A stretch of DNA of 64,000 nt from an uncultured Lachnospiraceae bacterium (GTDB lineage Bacteria > Bacillota_A > Clostridia > Lachnospirales > Lachnospiraceae). Below the pieces are notes generated by a model. It did no database searches, was not told the origin of the DNA, and worked only from the letters and a program-made list of their open reading frames with translations. The position numbers and the translations under genes were made by a program. The stretch covers positions 62,001 through 126,000 of the forward strand of contig CATOMC010000002.1 of the NCBI GenBank assembly GCA_951801245.1, written 5' to 3'. Below are positions 8,557 to 17,620 of this stretch, one piece after another (position 1 is the first letter of the stretch; each line of letters begins with the position of its first letter).

Positions 8557-10062
8557 GTGGATCATACAGCACGGAGACGGTATCTTACATATATAATAAC
8601 GATTGGTTTTTTATTGAGCCTGCTTCCTATTCTGTATCTGGCGGGGATAGACCGTGCTTCGGGGGATGACTGGGGGTATGGTCTTTTGACGCATCGGGCA
8701 TGGGTGGAGACGCATTCTCTTGTGAGCGTTATGCAGGCGGCTTTTCAGACAGTAGGAGATTATTACAGCAGTTGGCAAGGAACCTGGTTTTCTATTTTCC
8801 TGTTTACGCTGCAACCCGAGGTCTTTTCTCATGAGATGTACTGGATCGTGCCGTGCATCATGCTGGGACTTTTGATCGGAAGTATATCCTGGGTTTTGTA
8901 TCAGATAACGGTTTGTTTCTGCCATATGTCTGTCAGGGACTTTTTGCTGGTGGATTTGGTGATTTTGTTTTTACTGATTCAGTTTCCGCCTTATAAGACG
9001 TCGGCCATTTTCTGGTACAACGGAACGGCGCACTATACGGTACCGTTCGCCATTTCTTTGTTCGGCATTGGATGTTTCATGCGGTTTGTACAGACGCAGC
9101 GGATAAGGTATGTCGTCTGGGCGGCTCTGTGGATGACATGTCTGGGCGGAACGAATTATCTGGCGGCCATTTTCGGATGTCTTGGGTTTATTTTTCTGGG
9201 GATATTCTTTTATCAAAGGAGTAGAAAAGTCCTGTGGATGGGAATACCGCTTGTACTGGAAATGGCAGGTCTTCTGATCAGTGCGCTGGCGCCGGGGAAT
9301 GCCAGACGCGGCGGGGAATCTTATGAGATCACGGCAGAGCGCATGATATGGGCGGTACTGCAATCTTTCAGACAAGGTATCGAGGATATGGCCAGTGCGG
9401 GAAGAGAGCACCCGGTCACGCTGGCGGCGATGATCGTACTGGCGGTCATTTTATGGGATATCTTCCGGGATGTTGTGGCAAGAGAGAAGATCAGATTCCC
9501 GCTTCCGGGTATCGTGATATTCTACTTTTTCGGGACTTACTGCGCGATGTACTGGCCGGGTATCTTTGCCGGGGTGGGCGTATCGGGCGGTGTGCCCAAT
9601 ACCATCTACTGGGTCTGTGTGCTTATGATGTTGTGCAGTATGTTGTACGGTCTGGGCTGGCTTGCGGGCAAGTGTGAAAGACGTGGAAAGAAGAGTGGAA
9701 ATAACATGCGATATTTATATGCCGCCGGTATGATGACGGCATTGATCATACTGGTGATTGGCCGTAGCAATGTGAAGGATACGACAGATTATATCTGTCT
9801 GGAATATATCATGACGGGGCAGGCACGGGATTATAAAGAGCAAATGGATCAATTCATGCAGTTACTGACGGATGAGTCTGTTGACGAAGTGATTCTTCCC
9901 TCGATCAATGACAGGCAGGGTCCGCTCATGCATATGCCGGTGACGGAACATCCGGAAGCCTGGACGAACCAGAAGGTGCGGGAGTTCTTCGGGAAAGAGA
10001 GCGTGGTGGCCATACCGCGTAAAGAGTGGGAAGAAACGTACAGTAGTGGATATCTTCCGTGA
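8557..10062 (+). CDS. Polytopic membrane protein, DUF6056-like / GT-C-like
   Basis: This is a 501-residue protein with about ten hydrophobic helices. The first long extracytoplasmic loop starts with GIDRASGDDWGYG; an acidic DD there is reminiscent of GT-C glycosyltransferases that use lipid-linked sugars. It resembles the DUF6056 family as I recall it, but this was not searched. The C-terminal ~90 residues are soluble and outside or at the membrane face. It starts at GTG after AGAGGA. It lies directly downstream of the sulfatase-like gene, so both may decorate one surface polymer. The function is unproven. Confidence 0.6.
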   Translation: MDHTARRRYLTYIITIGFLLSLLPILYLAGIDRASGDDWGYGLLTHRAWVETHSLVSVMQAAFQTVGDYYSSWQGTWFSIFLFTLQPEVFSHEMYWIVPCIMLGLLIGSISWVLYQITVCFCHMSVRDFLLVDLVILFLLIQFPPYKTSAIFWYNGTAHYTVPFAISLFGIGCFMRFVQTQRIRYVVWAALWMTCLGGTNYLAAIFGCLGFIFLGIFFYQRSRKVLWMGIPLVLEMAGLLISALAPGNARRGGESYEITAERMIWAVLQSFRQGIEDMASAGREHPVTLAAMIVLAVILWDIFRDVVAREKIRFPLPGIVIFYFFGTYCAMYWPGIFAGVGVSGGVPNTIYWVCVLMMLCSMLYGLGWLAGKCERRGKKSGNNMRYLYAAGMMTALIILVIGRSNVKDTTDYICLEYIMTGQARDYKEQMDQFMQLLTDESVDEVILPSINDRQGPLMHMPVTEHPEAWTNQKVREFFGKESVVAIPRKEWEETYSSGYLP

Positions 10063-10091
10063 GTTTTCACATAAAATTAATAAACCCTTAA

Positions 10092-10120
10092 TTGTATTGT
10101 GCGTATCATGGGTATATAGT
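10092..10120 (+). promoter_or_regulatory. Promoter of the small alarmone synthetase gene
   Basis: The -35 box TTGTAT (10092-10097) and -10 box TATAGT (10115-10120) are 17 bases apart. An AACATATGTT palindrome (10148-10157) lies between this promoter and the ribosome site. Confidence 0.6.
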
Positions 10121-10181
10121 AATGAAGAAATGAGAGATTAATAGTAAAACATATGTTATCAAACGGAGGACACAAGATAAA

Positions 10182-10970
10182 ATGAGCGGAAATCCCTTTT
10201 TCCCTTTGGATGAGATGAGTAGTGATTCCGATAATACGCAGGTAATGGTGATACCCAGTGTGGACAGGGCTATCTATGACCAGCGCAGGAAACTGGCCGG
10301 AACGATGGTGGATTATAAAGAAATGCGCATGCGTTACAGTTGTGCGATCAAGGAGGTACGGACAAAGTTCGATGTGCTGAATTCGGAATTCAATGTACGG
10401 TACCGGCGTAATCCTATCACCTCCATTAGTTCCAGGTTAAAAAGCAGTGCGAGCATTATGGAGAAACTGAATCGTAAGGGACTGGATTTTACGGTGGAGA
10501 ACGTGGAGAAAAATCTTCGTGATGTTGCGGGCATACGGGTGGTATGTTCTTATGTGGATGAGATATACGAGTTGGCGCAGGCTCTTGCCAAGCAGGATGA
10601 TATCACGGTGATAAAGGAGAAGGATTATATTAAGAATCCCAAACCCAACGGCTATCGGAGCTATCATATGATTGTGAGTGTACCGGTGTTCTTTTCAGAC
10701 CAGACAAGAGAGATGGCGGTGGAAGTACAGATCCGCACGATTGCCATGGATTTCTGGGCAAGTCTGGAGCATCAGTTGAAATATAAACAGGAGGTGCCCA
10801 ATCAAAGTGAGATTGTAGAGCAGTTGACGGCCTGTGCCAGGCAGATCGCAGCCATTGACCAGCGGATGTGGCAGCTTCGCAGGCAGATTGAGATATCGGA
10901 AGACCTGCCCACAGAAGAGGAAATCTTACTGGAAAAGCTGCGCCGCATAGACATTTCCATCAGCGAATAA
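10182..10970 (+). CDS. Small alarmone synthetase (RelQ/YjbM-like GTP pyrophosphokinase)
   Basis: This protein transfers pyrophosphate from ATP to GDP or GTP to make (p)ppGpp. The synthetase core is visible: GIRVVCSYVDEIYELA, the loop KEKDYIKNPKPNGYRSYH, and EVQIRTIAMDFWASLEHQLKYK. There is no HD hydrolase domain and no TGS or ACT region, as expected for a stand-alone synthetase. At 262 residues it is longer than the approximately 210 of Bacillus YjbM, mostly through an N-terminal extension of about 40 residues. GGAGG lies 12 bases before the ATG. It has its own promoter. Confidence 0.9.
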   Translation: MSGNPFFPLDEMSSDSDNTQVMVIPSVDRAIYDQRRKLAGTMVDYKEMRMRYSCAIKEVRTKFDVLNSEFNVRYRRNPITSISSRLKSSASIMEKLNRKGLDFTVENVEKNLRDVAGIRVVCSYVDEIYELAQALAKQDDITVIKEKDYIKNPKPNGYRSYHMIVSVPVFFSDQTREMAVEVQIRTIAMDFWASLEHQLKYKQEVPNQSEIVEQLTACARQIAAIDQRMWQLRRQIEISEDLPTEEEILLEKLRRIDISISE

Positions 10971-10997
10971 TAACATATGTAACATAATGTTTGCCGT

Positions 10998-11927
10998 TCA
11001 GCGGACCACTTCGTCCATGGGAGCATAATGGATGTTTACTTTGATATCCTGCCCGTAGTTGCCGAAAGTTCTGCCGAAGATCGTCAGGCCGCCGATATGC
11101 TGTGCATCATCATCTACAGCCAGACGCAGGCGGAGGCTGCTGCGATAATTCAGATGCAGACTGTCAATGGTCACATCAGAAATCTTCAAGCCGTCAATAA
11201 AGGTACCGTCCTTATTGATGACAAGCAGTTTTAACAGGCCATACTGGTTCCAGTTCGTCAGCCACCATTCCGGTGTGAGCAGTCCGCGGGCATCACCGAA
11301 ATCGCCGGGAGAGAGCCATTTACCCACACATACATCATTCAGATAAAAGGAGATGTCGGAAGGCCAGACATTATTCACACCAGGCGCCTCAGAACCTAAC
11401 TCGGCGGAAATCGTAAGCTGCGTGATTTTCTGGAAACCGGGGATGAGGTTGGGGATTTGATATTCCACAAATCCTTTGGTAAACCAGAGGATGTCGGCAT
11501 TGTAACGGTCCGGATGGTCAAAGTAGCGGACATCGTCTACCTCGCCGATCAGAGCCTTGTCGGAGGCAAGACCGCAGGTAGGGCAGATGCGATAGACCGA
11601 ATAGTGACCTACTTTGATATCGGTGCTGTATACATTCTGAATCGTTTCTTCTTTTTCCAGATCGATCAAAATCTTATCCAGATGAAGGGAACAGATCTTC
11701 TGATTGCCGTGTCCGGCAGACTCATTGGAGACGCGGATGAGTCCGCAGTTTTCCAGCTTTTTGATATGGCTGGTCAAAGCGCCGCCCGTGATGTTGAGAC
11801 GGGAAGCCAGTTCGTTCATATTCATATGGTTGTTGTCCAGGAGAATGTTGAGTATTTCGATGCGGACTTCGGAACCGAGCGCTTTAAAAATGTCCAGACT
11901 GTCGCTCAATGAGGTGATGTGCAGCAA
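10998..11927 (-). CDS. ArsR-type winged-helix regulator with long C-terminal sensor domain
   Basis: Residues 1-90 form an ArsR-like winged helix (IFKALGSEVRIEILNILL, then ELASRLNITGGALTSHIKKLE). A typical ArsR protein is about 100 residues; this one has 309. The extra 200 residues begin with CPTCG (Cys115 and Cys118) and continue as a beta-rich, tryptophan-containing region with no family I can name. It starts at TTG with GGAGG eight bases upstream. It has a near-consensus promoter whose -35 lies in the T-tract of the upstream putP terminator. The ligand and targets are unknown; a carbohydrate or ligand-binding beta domain is a guess. Confidence 0.7.
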   Translation of the reverse strand: MLHITSLSDSLDIFKALGSEVRIEILNILLDNNHMNMNELASRLNITGGALTSHIKKLENCGLIRVSNESAGHGNQKICSLHLDKILIDLEKEETIQNVYSTDIKVGHYSVYRICPTCGLASDKALIGEVDDVRYFDHPDRYNADILWFTKGFVEYQIPNLIPGFQKITQLTISAELGSEAPGVNNVWPSDISFYLNDVCVGKWLSPGDFGDARGLLTPEWWLTNWNQYGLLKLLVINKDGTFIDGLKISDVTIDSLHLNYRSSLRLRLAVDDDAQHIGGLTIFGRTFGNYGQDIKVNIHYAPMDEVVR

Positions 11928-11986
11928 TTTGAATTCCTCCGATTACAAGTGCGGTCTATCTTTCCTATGGGATACATTTCTTTTTC

Positions 11987-12015
11987 ATTATATACAGAAA
12001 GGATTCTTTCGTCAA
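11987..12015 (-). promoter_or_regulatory. Strong promoter of the ArsR-type gene
   Basis: Read on the minus strand, the boxes are TTGACG (12010-12015) and TATAAT (11987-11992), with a 17-base spacer. The -35 box falls in the A/T tract of the terminator that ends putP. Confidence 0.75.
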
Positions 12016-12058
12016 ACAAAACAACACAGCGCCGGTATAAGCTGTTACTGGCGCTGTG
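12010..12058 (-). terminator. Rho-independent terminator after putP
   Basis: The nine-base arms CACAGCGCC (12025-12033) and GGCGCTGTG (12050-12058) flank a 16-base loop. On the minus strand they are followed by a T-rich tract TTGTTTTGTTTGAC. Confidence 0.75.
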
Positions 12059-12089
12059 CTTTGATAACTACTGTTATTGATTTATGCCA

Positions 12090-13619
12090 TTAGTCCTGCT
12101 GATTGACTCTTTCAAAAGTTTTTACAATATCCGCAGAAGGCGCCGGTGTGAGCAGAGATACGACCACATTGACCATAAGCGCGATGGCAAAGGCCGGGAG
12201 CAGTTCGTATATCGCAAAGGCACCGCCCAGGGTGGCAATGCCATATTTCCACACAAATACCATGGCACCGCCGGTGATCATGCCTGCCAGTGCGCCCTGT
12301 CTGTTCGACCGCTTCCAGAAAAGGGCAAGCAGAACAACCGGCCCGAATGCGGCGCCGAAACCTGCCCACGCGAAGGATACGATCGTAAAGATAGAACTGT
12401 TCGGGTCTTGTGCGATAAAGACGGCAATCAGTGAGATGGCGATGACCGTCATGCGTGCAATCAGCAGGGATGTTTTCGTATCAAGTTTCTTCTTGCCAAA
12501 ATCCTGCACCAGATTCTGGGAGATACTGGATGCGGCAGCCAGTAACTGGGAATCTGCCGTGGACATGGTGGCGGCCAGAATACCCGCAAGAATAACGCCT
12601 GCTATTAACGCGGGAACCACGCCGCGCATGCTGAGTGTGGAGGCAATCTGCACGATGACTGTCTCGGAATTGCTGCCCTCTAGCATAGGAATAATGTTTA
12701 TTCTGGAAAGATTGTATCCCACAATGCCGATGAAGATAGCGACAGCCATGGAGATGACCACCCAGACGCTGGCAATTCTGCGGGAAAGTTTCAGTTTATT
12801 CTCATCTTCGATTGCCATGAAACGCAGAAGGATATGGGGCATACCGAAGTATCCAAGTCCCCAGGCAAGGGTGGAGCAGATGGTCAGCGGTGTATATGGT
12901 TTCGCGGACATGGTATCTGCCGCATGGGTCTGTACCATACTTAAGTAACCGGGGAGTTCGGCGGCGTTTGCGATGACCGTATCGAATCCGCCCACGGTGA
13001 CAGCGCCGAAGCCCACCACGATGAGGAGGGCAACGGACATGGTGATACCCTGGATCAGATCGGTGGTGCTCACAGCCAGGAAGCCGCCGAGGGTGCAGTA
13101 GAGCACGATGACAGCGGCACTAAGAAGCATGGCCATCATATAATTCATACCAAATAAGGTGCTGAAAAGTTTACCGCAGGCCGCAAATCCGGATGCGGTG
13201 TAGGGCACAAAGAAAACCACGATGACAACGGCGGCAATGCAGGTCAGAATATGCCTGTCATCCCCGTATCTTCGGGCAAAGAAATCCGGTATGGTAAAGG
13301 AACCGATCTGGCTGGAATAGCGGCGGATTCGCTTGGAGACGAAGAGCCAGTTAAAGTAAGTACCAAGCGCAAGTCCTATGGCAGTCCAGCCAACATCCGC
13401 GATACCGGATATGTAGGCAAGTCCCGGCAGTCCCATCAACAGATAGCTGCTCATATCGGAGGCCTCCGCACTCATGGCGGTGACAAAGGGCCCTAGCTTA
13501 CGGCCGCCCAGATAGAATTCGTCTGCCTGTGTATTTTGTCTGGAGAAGGTTACGCCGATGCAGATCATAAGCCCTAGATAGGCCACAATGGCGATGATAA
13601 TACAAATTTGTGATGTCAT
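12090..13619 (-). CDS. putP: Sodium/proline symporter (PutP, SSS family)
   Basis: This is a 13-helix sodium:solute symporter of 509 residues that imports proline with Na+. The family signatures include DEFYLGGRKLGPFVTAMSAEASDMSSYLLMG split over helices 1-2, GGFLAVSTTDLIQG, and the late-helix stretch IFTIVSFAWAGFGAAFGPVVLL. An upstream in-frame ATG would add 21 polar residues. I chose ATG 13619 because GAGG lies six bases before it and the protein then begins with the first membrane helix. A terminator follows. A TetR-type gene lies upstream on the same strand and could regulate it. Confidence 0.93.
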   Translation of the reverse strand: MTSQICIIIAIVAYLGLMICIGVTFSRQNTQADEFYLGGRKLGPFVTAMSAEASDMSSYLLMGLPGLAYISGIADVGWTAIGLALGTYFNWLFVSKRIRRYSSQIGSFTIPDFFARRYGDDRHILTCIAAVVIVVFFVPYTASGFAACGKLFSTLFGMNYMMAMLLSAAVIVLYCTLGGFLAVSTTDLIQGITMSVALLIVVGFGAVTVGGFDTVIANAAELPGYLSMVQTHAADTMSAKPYTPLTICSTLAWGLGYFGMPHILLRFMAIEDENKLKLSRRIASVWVVISMAVAIFIGIVGYNLSRINIIPMLEGSNSETVIVQIASTLSMRGVVPALIAGVILAGILAATMSTADSQLLAAASSISQNLVQDFGKKKLDTKTSLLIARMTVIAISLIAVFIAQDPNSSIFTIVSFAWAGFGAAFGPVVLLALFWKRSNRQGALAGMITGGAMVFVWKYGIATLGGAFAIYELLPAFAIALMVNVVVSLLTPAPSADIVKTFERVNQQD

Positions 13620-13753
13620 AAGATTCCTCTTTTCCGCGCACGGATTGTTTCGTTGATCTGTATCGGGTGCGCACAGACACAAATCCTTAGCCAGTCTATC
13701 ACAGGGAAAAGAAGAATAGAATATGAACTAAAGTATAGAATAGAGTCTGCACT

Positions 13754-14347
13754 TTAGGAGGATGCCTTAATGAATCCACGCAGGAAGGTGGGAAGCAGGG
13801 TACCGGCATACTGGTAGAGGGAATACTCACCGTTACAGATGCACCAGTCATACATGATGGCCCGTTCAAAGAGTGCATAGGCTTTGACAATCTCATTGAC
13901 GGAGAGGTCGTTTCGAAACTCGCTGCTTTTCTGGCCGTCTATAATGATCTTTCGAAGCAGCCGGTAATAAGTACGCCCGTGGTCTAAGAGATGCTTTTCA
14001 CCGGCGGTGACTAGCTGCGTGGAGAGAAGTCTCGCAAGGAGGTCTAAGGGGACACGGTTTTCGATCATCAGAAAAAGCTCATGATTAAGATAAACCAGTT
14101 TATCAAACCCGGAAGAAAAATTGTCTAAGGAAGGAGTCAGTTCCTCATACTTATTGTCAAACAGATAGGAGAGCGAAGAAAGAAGGGCATCCTTACCGTC
14201 GAAATAGTGATAAAAGGAGCCTTTTGAGGTCTCTGAATGTTCCACGATATCGTCGATCGTGGTGTCCTCATAACCCTGTTCATAGAAAAGTTCCCAGGCG
14301 GATTCTACTATGCGTCCTTTGGTGTTGCGGCTGTCTTTTCTCGGCAT
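13754..14347 (-). CDS. TetR/AcrR family transcriptional regulator
   Basis: This is a DNA-binding repressor-like protein of 197 residues. Its N-terminal helix-turn-helix is classic: IVESAWELFYEQGYEDTT, then IVEHSETSKGSFYHYFDGKDALL. The C-terminal helices form the ligand pocket and give no clue to the effector. It starts at ATG after GAGGAG. It lies 134 bases upstream of putP on the same strand, with direct repeats ATAGAATA in the gap, so putP is a plausible target. Confidence 0.9.
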   Translation of the reverse strand: MPRKDSRNTKGRIVESAWELFYEQGYEDTTIDDIVEHSETSKGSFYHYFDGKDALLSSLSYLFDNKYEELTPSLDNFSSGFDKLVYLNHELFLMIENRVPLDLLARLLSTQLVTAGEKHLLDHGRTYYRLLRKIIIDGQKSSEFRNDLSVNEIVKAYALFERAIMYDWCICNGEYSLYQYAGTLLPTFLRGFIKASS

Positions 14348-14524
14348 GTTGTGTTCTCCTCTTTTGGTTTCTGGTATTGTACTTTACATGATACTTCTGT
14401 TATATGTTGTGCCATGACATTTTTATTATATAGGGTATGGAAAAGATATGCAATGTGTTGTAAGCTATTAGAAAGCATCTGACAAAAAGAAACGGACGTG
14501 AAATGCTCCGGAATGAGGATTCAT

Positions 14525-15970
14525 ATGAACGAAATGATAAAGCTGCCACAGGCATTTTGTGAGCGCATGATGGGACTTTTGGGAGAAGCGTATGACGACT
14601 TTATCTCAAGCTATGAGAAAGAACGCTATTATGGACTGCGGCACAATCCATTGAAAGGGACGGCAGAAGCCTTCCCGGATAAGATGCCCTTTGCGCTGAC
14701 AAAGGTTTCCTGGGCACAGGAGGGGTACTATTATCAGGCAACGCAGCAGCCGGGAAAACATGTGCTCCATGAGGCGGGGGCTTATTATATTCAGGAGCCG
14801 TCTGCCATGGCTGTGGTAGAGCTTTTGGATCCAAGGCCGGGAGAGCGGATTCTGGATCTGTGTGCGGCGCCCGGCGGTAAGAGTACGCAGATTGCGGGCC
14901 GGATGCACGGTAAGGGCCTTTTGGCGGCCAATGAGATCATACCGGAGCGGGCTAAGATCCTGTCTCAGAACATAGAGCGTATGGGCGTCAGGAATTGTGT
15001 GGTGTGCAATGAGAAACCGGAGAGGATGGCAGAACTTTTTCCGGCCTTCTTTGACAGGATCCTGGTGGATGCGCCCTGTTCGGGGGAAGGGATGTTCCGT
15101 AAAGATGAAACGGCCAGGCAGGAATGGTCGCCGGCACATGTCAGGATGTGTGCCGACAGACAGAGCCACATCCTGAAAGAGGCGGCCAAAATGTTGAAGC
15201 CGGGCGGCGTACTGGTGTATTCTACCTGTACTTTTGCACCGGAGGAGAATGAAGGGACAGTCAGTGCGTTTCTTCATGCACATGATGACTTTATGATAGA
15301 AGAGACGGTATGTGACAGCGCCTTTTTGCCGGGACGTCCTGACTGGATAGAAGAGCCGGCGGCGGGAATCGAACATACGATGCGCCTTTGGCCTCACAGG
15401 CTGCAGGGGGAAGGGCATTACATCGCACGCCTGCGAAAGAGGGGTGTTATGCAGCCGGGGAAGGCAAAGCCGGACAAAGAGCGGTCAAAGGACAGAAAAC
15501 TGTGTGAAGCCGCAGGGAAATTTATCACAGAAGAACTTGGCATACGGCCTTCGTGGATGACCGGTCAGGGCGATGAACTTATCAGATTCAAAGAACAGGT
15601 GTACCTGGTGCCGGAGGAGATGATCCCGTTAGCAGGCGTAAAAGTGCTGCGGCCGGGGCTTTGTATGCTTGCGGACAAGAAGAACCGCTTTGAACCCGCC
15701 CATGCGCTTGCACTTTCGCTTGGCAGGGAGGATACGGACAAGGTGAGAGAACTGACGATGGAAGAAGCGGTGCGGTATATCCGGGGAGAGAGTATTTCCT
15801 GTGGGCAGGAAAAGGGGTGGATGCTCCTTTTGTATGAGGGATATCCGATCGGGTTCGGCAAGGCTTCCGGAGGACAGATCAAAAATCATTATCCGAAGGG
15901 GCTTCGTAAAAATATAGAAAGAGAGGATGAGCAACATGACAGAATGGTTAAAAAACGCAGTGTTTTATGA
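14525..15970 (+). CDS. rsmF: RsmF-like 16S rRNA m5C methyltransferase
   Basis: This is a SAM-dependent RNA cytosine-5 methyltransferase of the NOL1/NOP2/Sun family. The motifs are LDLCAAPGGKSTQIAG (SAM loop), VDAPCSGEGMFRKD (PC cysteine) and YSTCTFAPEENEG (catalytic TC cysteine). The C-terminal 170 residues match the RNA-binding tail typical of RsmF/YebU-type enzymes. ATG 14525 was chosen over 14498 because GAGG is six bases before it and homologues begin near MIKLPQAF. The end overlaps the next gene by 35 bases. The target base (C1407-type) is inferred from the family only. Confidence 0.85.
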   Translation: MNEMIKLPQAFCERMMGLLGEAYDDFISSYEKERYYGLRHNPLKGTAEAFPDKMPFALTKVSWAQEGYYYQATQQPGKHVLHEAGAYYIQEPSAMAVVELLDPRPGERILDLCAAPGGKSTQIAGRMHGKGLLAANEIIPERAKILSQNIERMGVRNCVVCNEKPERMAELFPAFFDRILVDAPCSGEGMFRKDETARQEWSPAHVRMCADRQSHILKEAAKMLKPGGVLVYSTCTFAPEENEGTVSAFLHAHDDFMIEETVCDSAFLPGRPDWIEEPAAGIEHTMRLWPHRLQGEGHYIARLRKRGVMQPGKAKPDKERSKDRKLCEAAGKFITEELGIRPSWMTGQGDELIRFKEQVYLVPEEMIPLAGVKVLRPGLCMLADKKNRFEPAHALALSLGREDTDKVRELTMEEAVRYIRGESISCGQEKGWMLLLYEGYPIGFGKASGGQIKNHYPKGLRKNIEREDEQHDRMVKKRSVL

Positions 15971-17483
15971 AATCTATCCCCAGTCCTTTCAGGATTCCAA
16001 CGGGGACGGGATCGGGGATTTTAACGGGATTATCGAGAAACTGGATTACATCAAAGAGTTGGGATGTAATGCCATCTGGATGAATCCCTGTTATGATTCT
16101 CCCTTTGCGGACGCCGGTTATGATGTACGGGATTATCGGAAAGTGGCGGCCAGATATGGAACCATGGAGGACATTGTCAGGTTGTTTGAAGAAGTACACA
16201 AAAGGCAGATGCATATCTTGCTGGATTTGGTGCCGGGACATACTTCCGAACAACACAGGTGGTTTGTCGAGAGCGGGAAGGCAGAGAGAAACGAATATTC
16301 CGACCGTTATATCTGGACCGATATGTGGCTGATGCGGGCGGACGGATTTGCCTATATTGCCGGGGAATGTGAGAGAAACGGTACCTATATCCTGAATTTC
16401 TTCAAATGCCAGCCGGCCTTAAACTATGGATTTTTACACCCGGATCAGCCATGGCAGAAGCCCATGGACGATCCGGCTTGTCTGGCTACGAGAGATGCGA
16501 TCCGGGAGGTGATGTGCTTCTGGCTGGATAAGGGATGCGACGGCTTTCGCGTGGACATGGCAGATTCTTTGGTTAAACATGACGATGAGACAAAGAGCGG
16601 TACCTGTGAAGTCTGGAGAGACCTGTTTGGAAGCGTGCAGGATCAATATCCGGACGCAGCGTTTGTGTCCGAGTGGAACAACCCCCAATCGGCCATTAAC
16701 CAGGGCGGATTTCAGATGGATTTCTTTCTGGACTGGCCGGGGAACGGTTATCATAACCTTCTGCGGGATTATGACGATGGCGGACGGGATAACAGCTTTT
16801 TTAAGAAGGACAGCGACAGGAGCATTCTGGACTTTCTGGACGAATATCTGCCCAAGTATGAGGCAGTCAAAGACAAAGGGTTTTACTGTCTGATCACAGG
16901 CAATCATGACACGATTAGAGCAGCTTATCATCTGGATGAGAAAGAATTAAAAATAGCATATGCTTTTTTATTGACCATGCCGGGCGCACCTTTTATCTAT
17001 TATGGGGATGAAATCGGTATGCGCTATCAGAATCTTCCCACCAAAGAAGGGGGATACACCCGGACCGGTTCCCGCACGCCGATGCAGTGGACGGACGGGA
17101 TAAACTGCGGGTTTTCTGATGCAGAGCCGGACAGACTCTATCTGCCGGTGGACACGGGAAATGACGCGCCTACGGTGCAAAGTCAGCAAAGCCGGGCAGA
17201 TTCTCTTTATCACACGGTGAAAAAGGTGCTCTCCATCCGGCATAAGGAGAAAGCGTTCGCAGTGCATGATAATCTGGAAATCCTGACAGCGAAACGGGAC
17301 AGACGCAGTTTTGCCTACCGGAGAGGAAATCTTGTTTGTGTATGTAATCCTTCCGGGAAAGAAGAAAGTCTTCCTTTACAGAGCATGACAGGAGAGAAAA
17401 TATTGGAGATCGGCTCGGCCTGTGTGGAAAAAAATTGTATTTTAATCAGTGCACAGTCATTTGCCATATTCCGCTGCATATAA
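15936..17483 (+). CDS. GH13 alpha-amylase-family glycosidase
   Basis: This is a cytoplasmic GH13 enzyme of about 515 residues with a start typical of alpha-glucosidases (AVFYEIYPQSFQDSNGDGIGD). Active-site regions are GFRVDMAD with nucleophile Asp207, VSEWNNPQ with Glu246, and TGNHDT with Asp325. Region I reads DLVPGHTS, where most members have DxVxNH, so Asn is replaced by Gly. This is seen in some trehalose or oligo-1,6-glucosidase-like branches, but I cannot assign the substrate. I chose ATG 15936 (GAGG nine bases upstream) over 15927. It overlaps the rRNA methyltransferase gene, so the two are translationally linked. Confidence 0.85.
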   Translation: MTEWLKNAVFYEIYPQSFQDSNGDGIGDFNGIIEKLDYIKELGCNAIWMNPCYDSPFADAGYDVRDYRKVAARYGTMEDIVRLFEEVHKRQMHILLDLVPGHTSEQHRWFVESGKAERNEYSDRYIWTDMWLMRADGFAYIAGECERNGTYILNFFKCQPALNYGFLHPDQPWQKPMDDPACLATRDAIREVMCFWLDKGCDGFRVDMADSLVKHDDETKSGTCEVWRDLFGSVQDQYPDAAFVSEWNNPQSAINQGGFQMDFFLDWPGNGYHNLLRDYDDGGRDNSFFKKDSDRSILDFLDEYLPKYEAVKDKGFYCLITGNHDTIRAAYHLDEKELKIAYAFLLTMPGAPFIYYGDEIGMRYQNLPTKEGGYTRTGSRTPMQWTDGINCGFSDAEPDRLYLPVDTGNDAPTVQSQQSRADSLYHTVKKVLSIRHKEKAFAVHDNLEILTAKRDRRSFAYRRGNLVCVCNPSGKEESLPLQSMTGEKILEIGSACVEKNCILISAQSFAIFRCI

Positions 17484-17531
17484 ATGGTAAAGAGCGGATA
17501 AAATGGAGAAGAAAGGAAAACAATTTTGGCC

Positions 17532-17560
17532 TTGTAAAATCATTCCACCTGGAATATACT
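17532..17560 (+). promoter_or_regulatory. Promoter of the MBOAT-SGNH operon
   Basis: TTGTAA (17532-17537) and TATACT (17555-17560) are 17 bases apart, with about 60 bases of leader before the MBOAT start. The downstream genes through the pseudouridine synthase are closely packed and could share this transcript. Confidence 0.7.
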
Positions 17561-17620
17561 AGATGTAGGGTCTTTACATAAGATAAACCGCCTTAATTTG
17601 TGTAGGGGAGTTCTATATCC

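Noticed and set aside
12103..12948. A 281-residue plus-strand frame opposite putP
   Set aside because: It is a shadow of the symporter; the opposite strand encodes a clear SSS-family protein over the same stretch.
14606..15418. A 270-residue minus-strand frame opposite rsmF
   Set aside because: It is antisense to a clear methyltransferase and is rich in His and Arg, as expected for a shadow frame.
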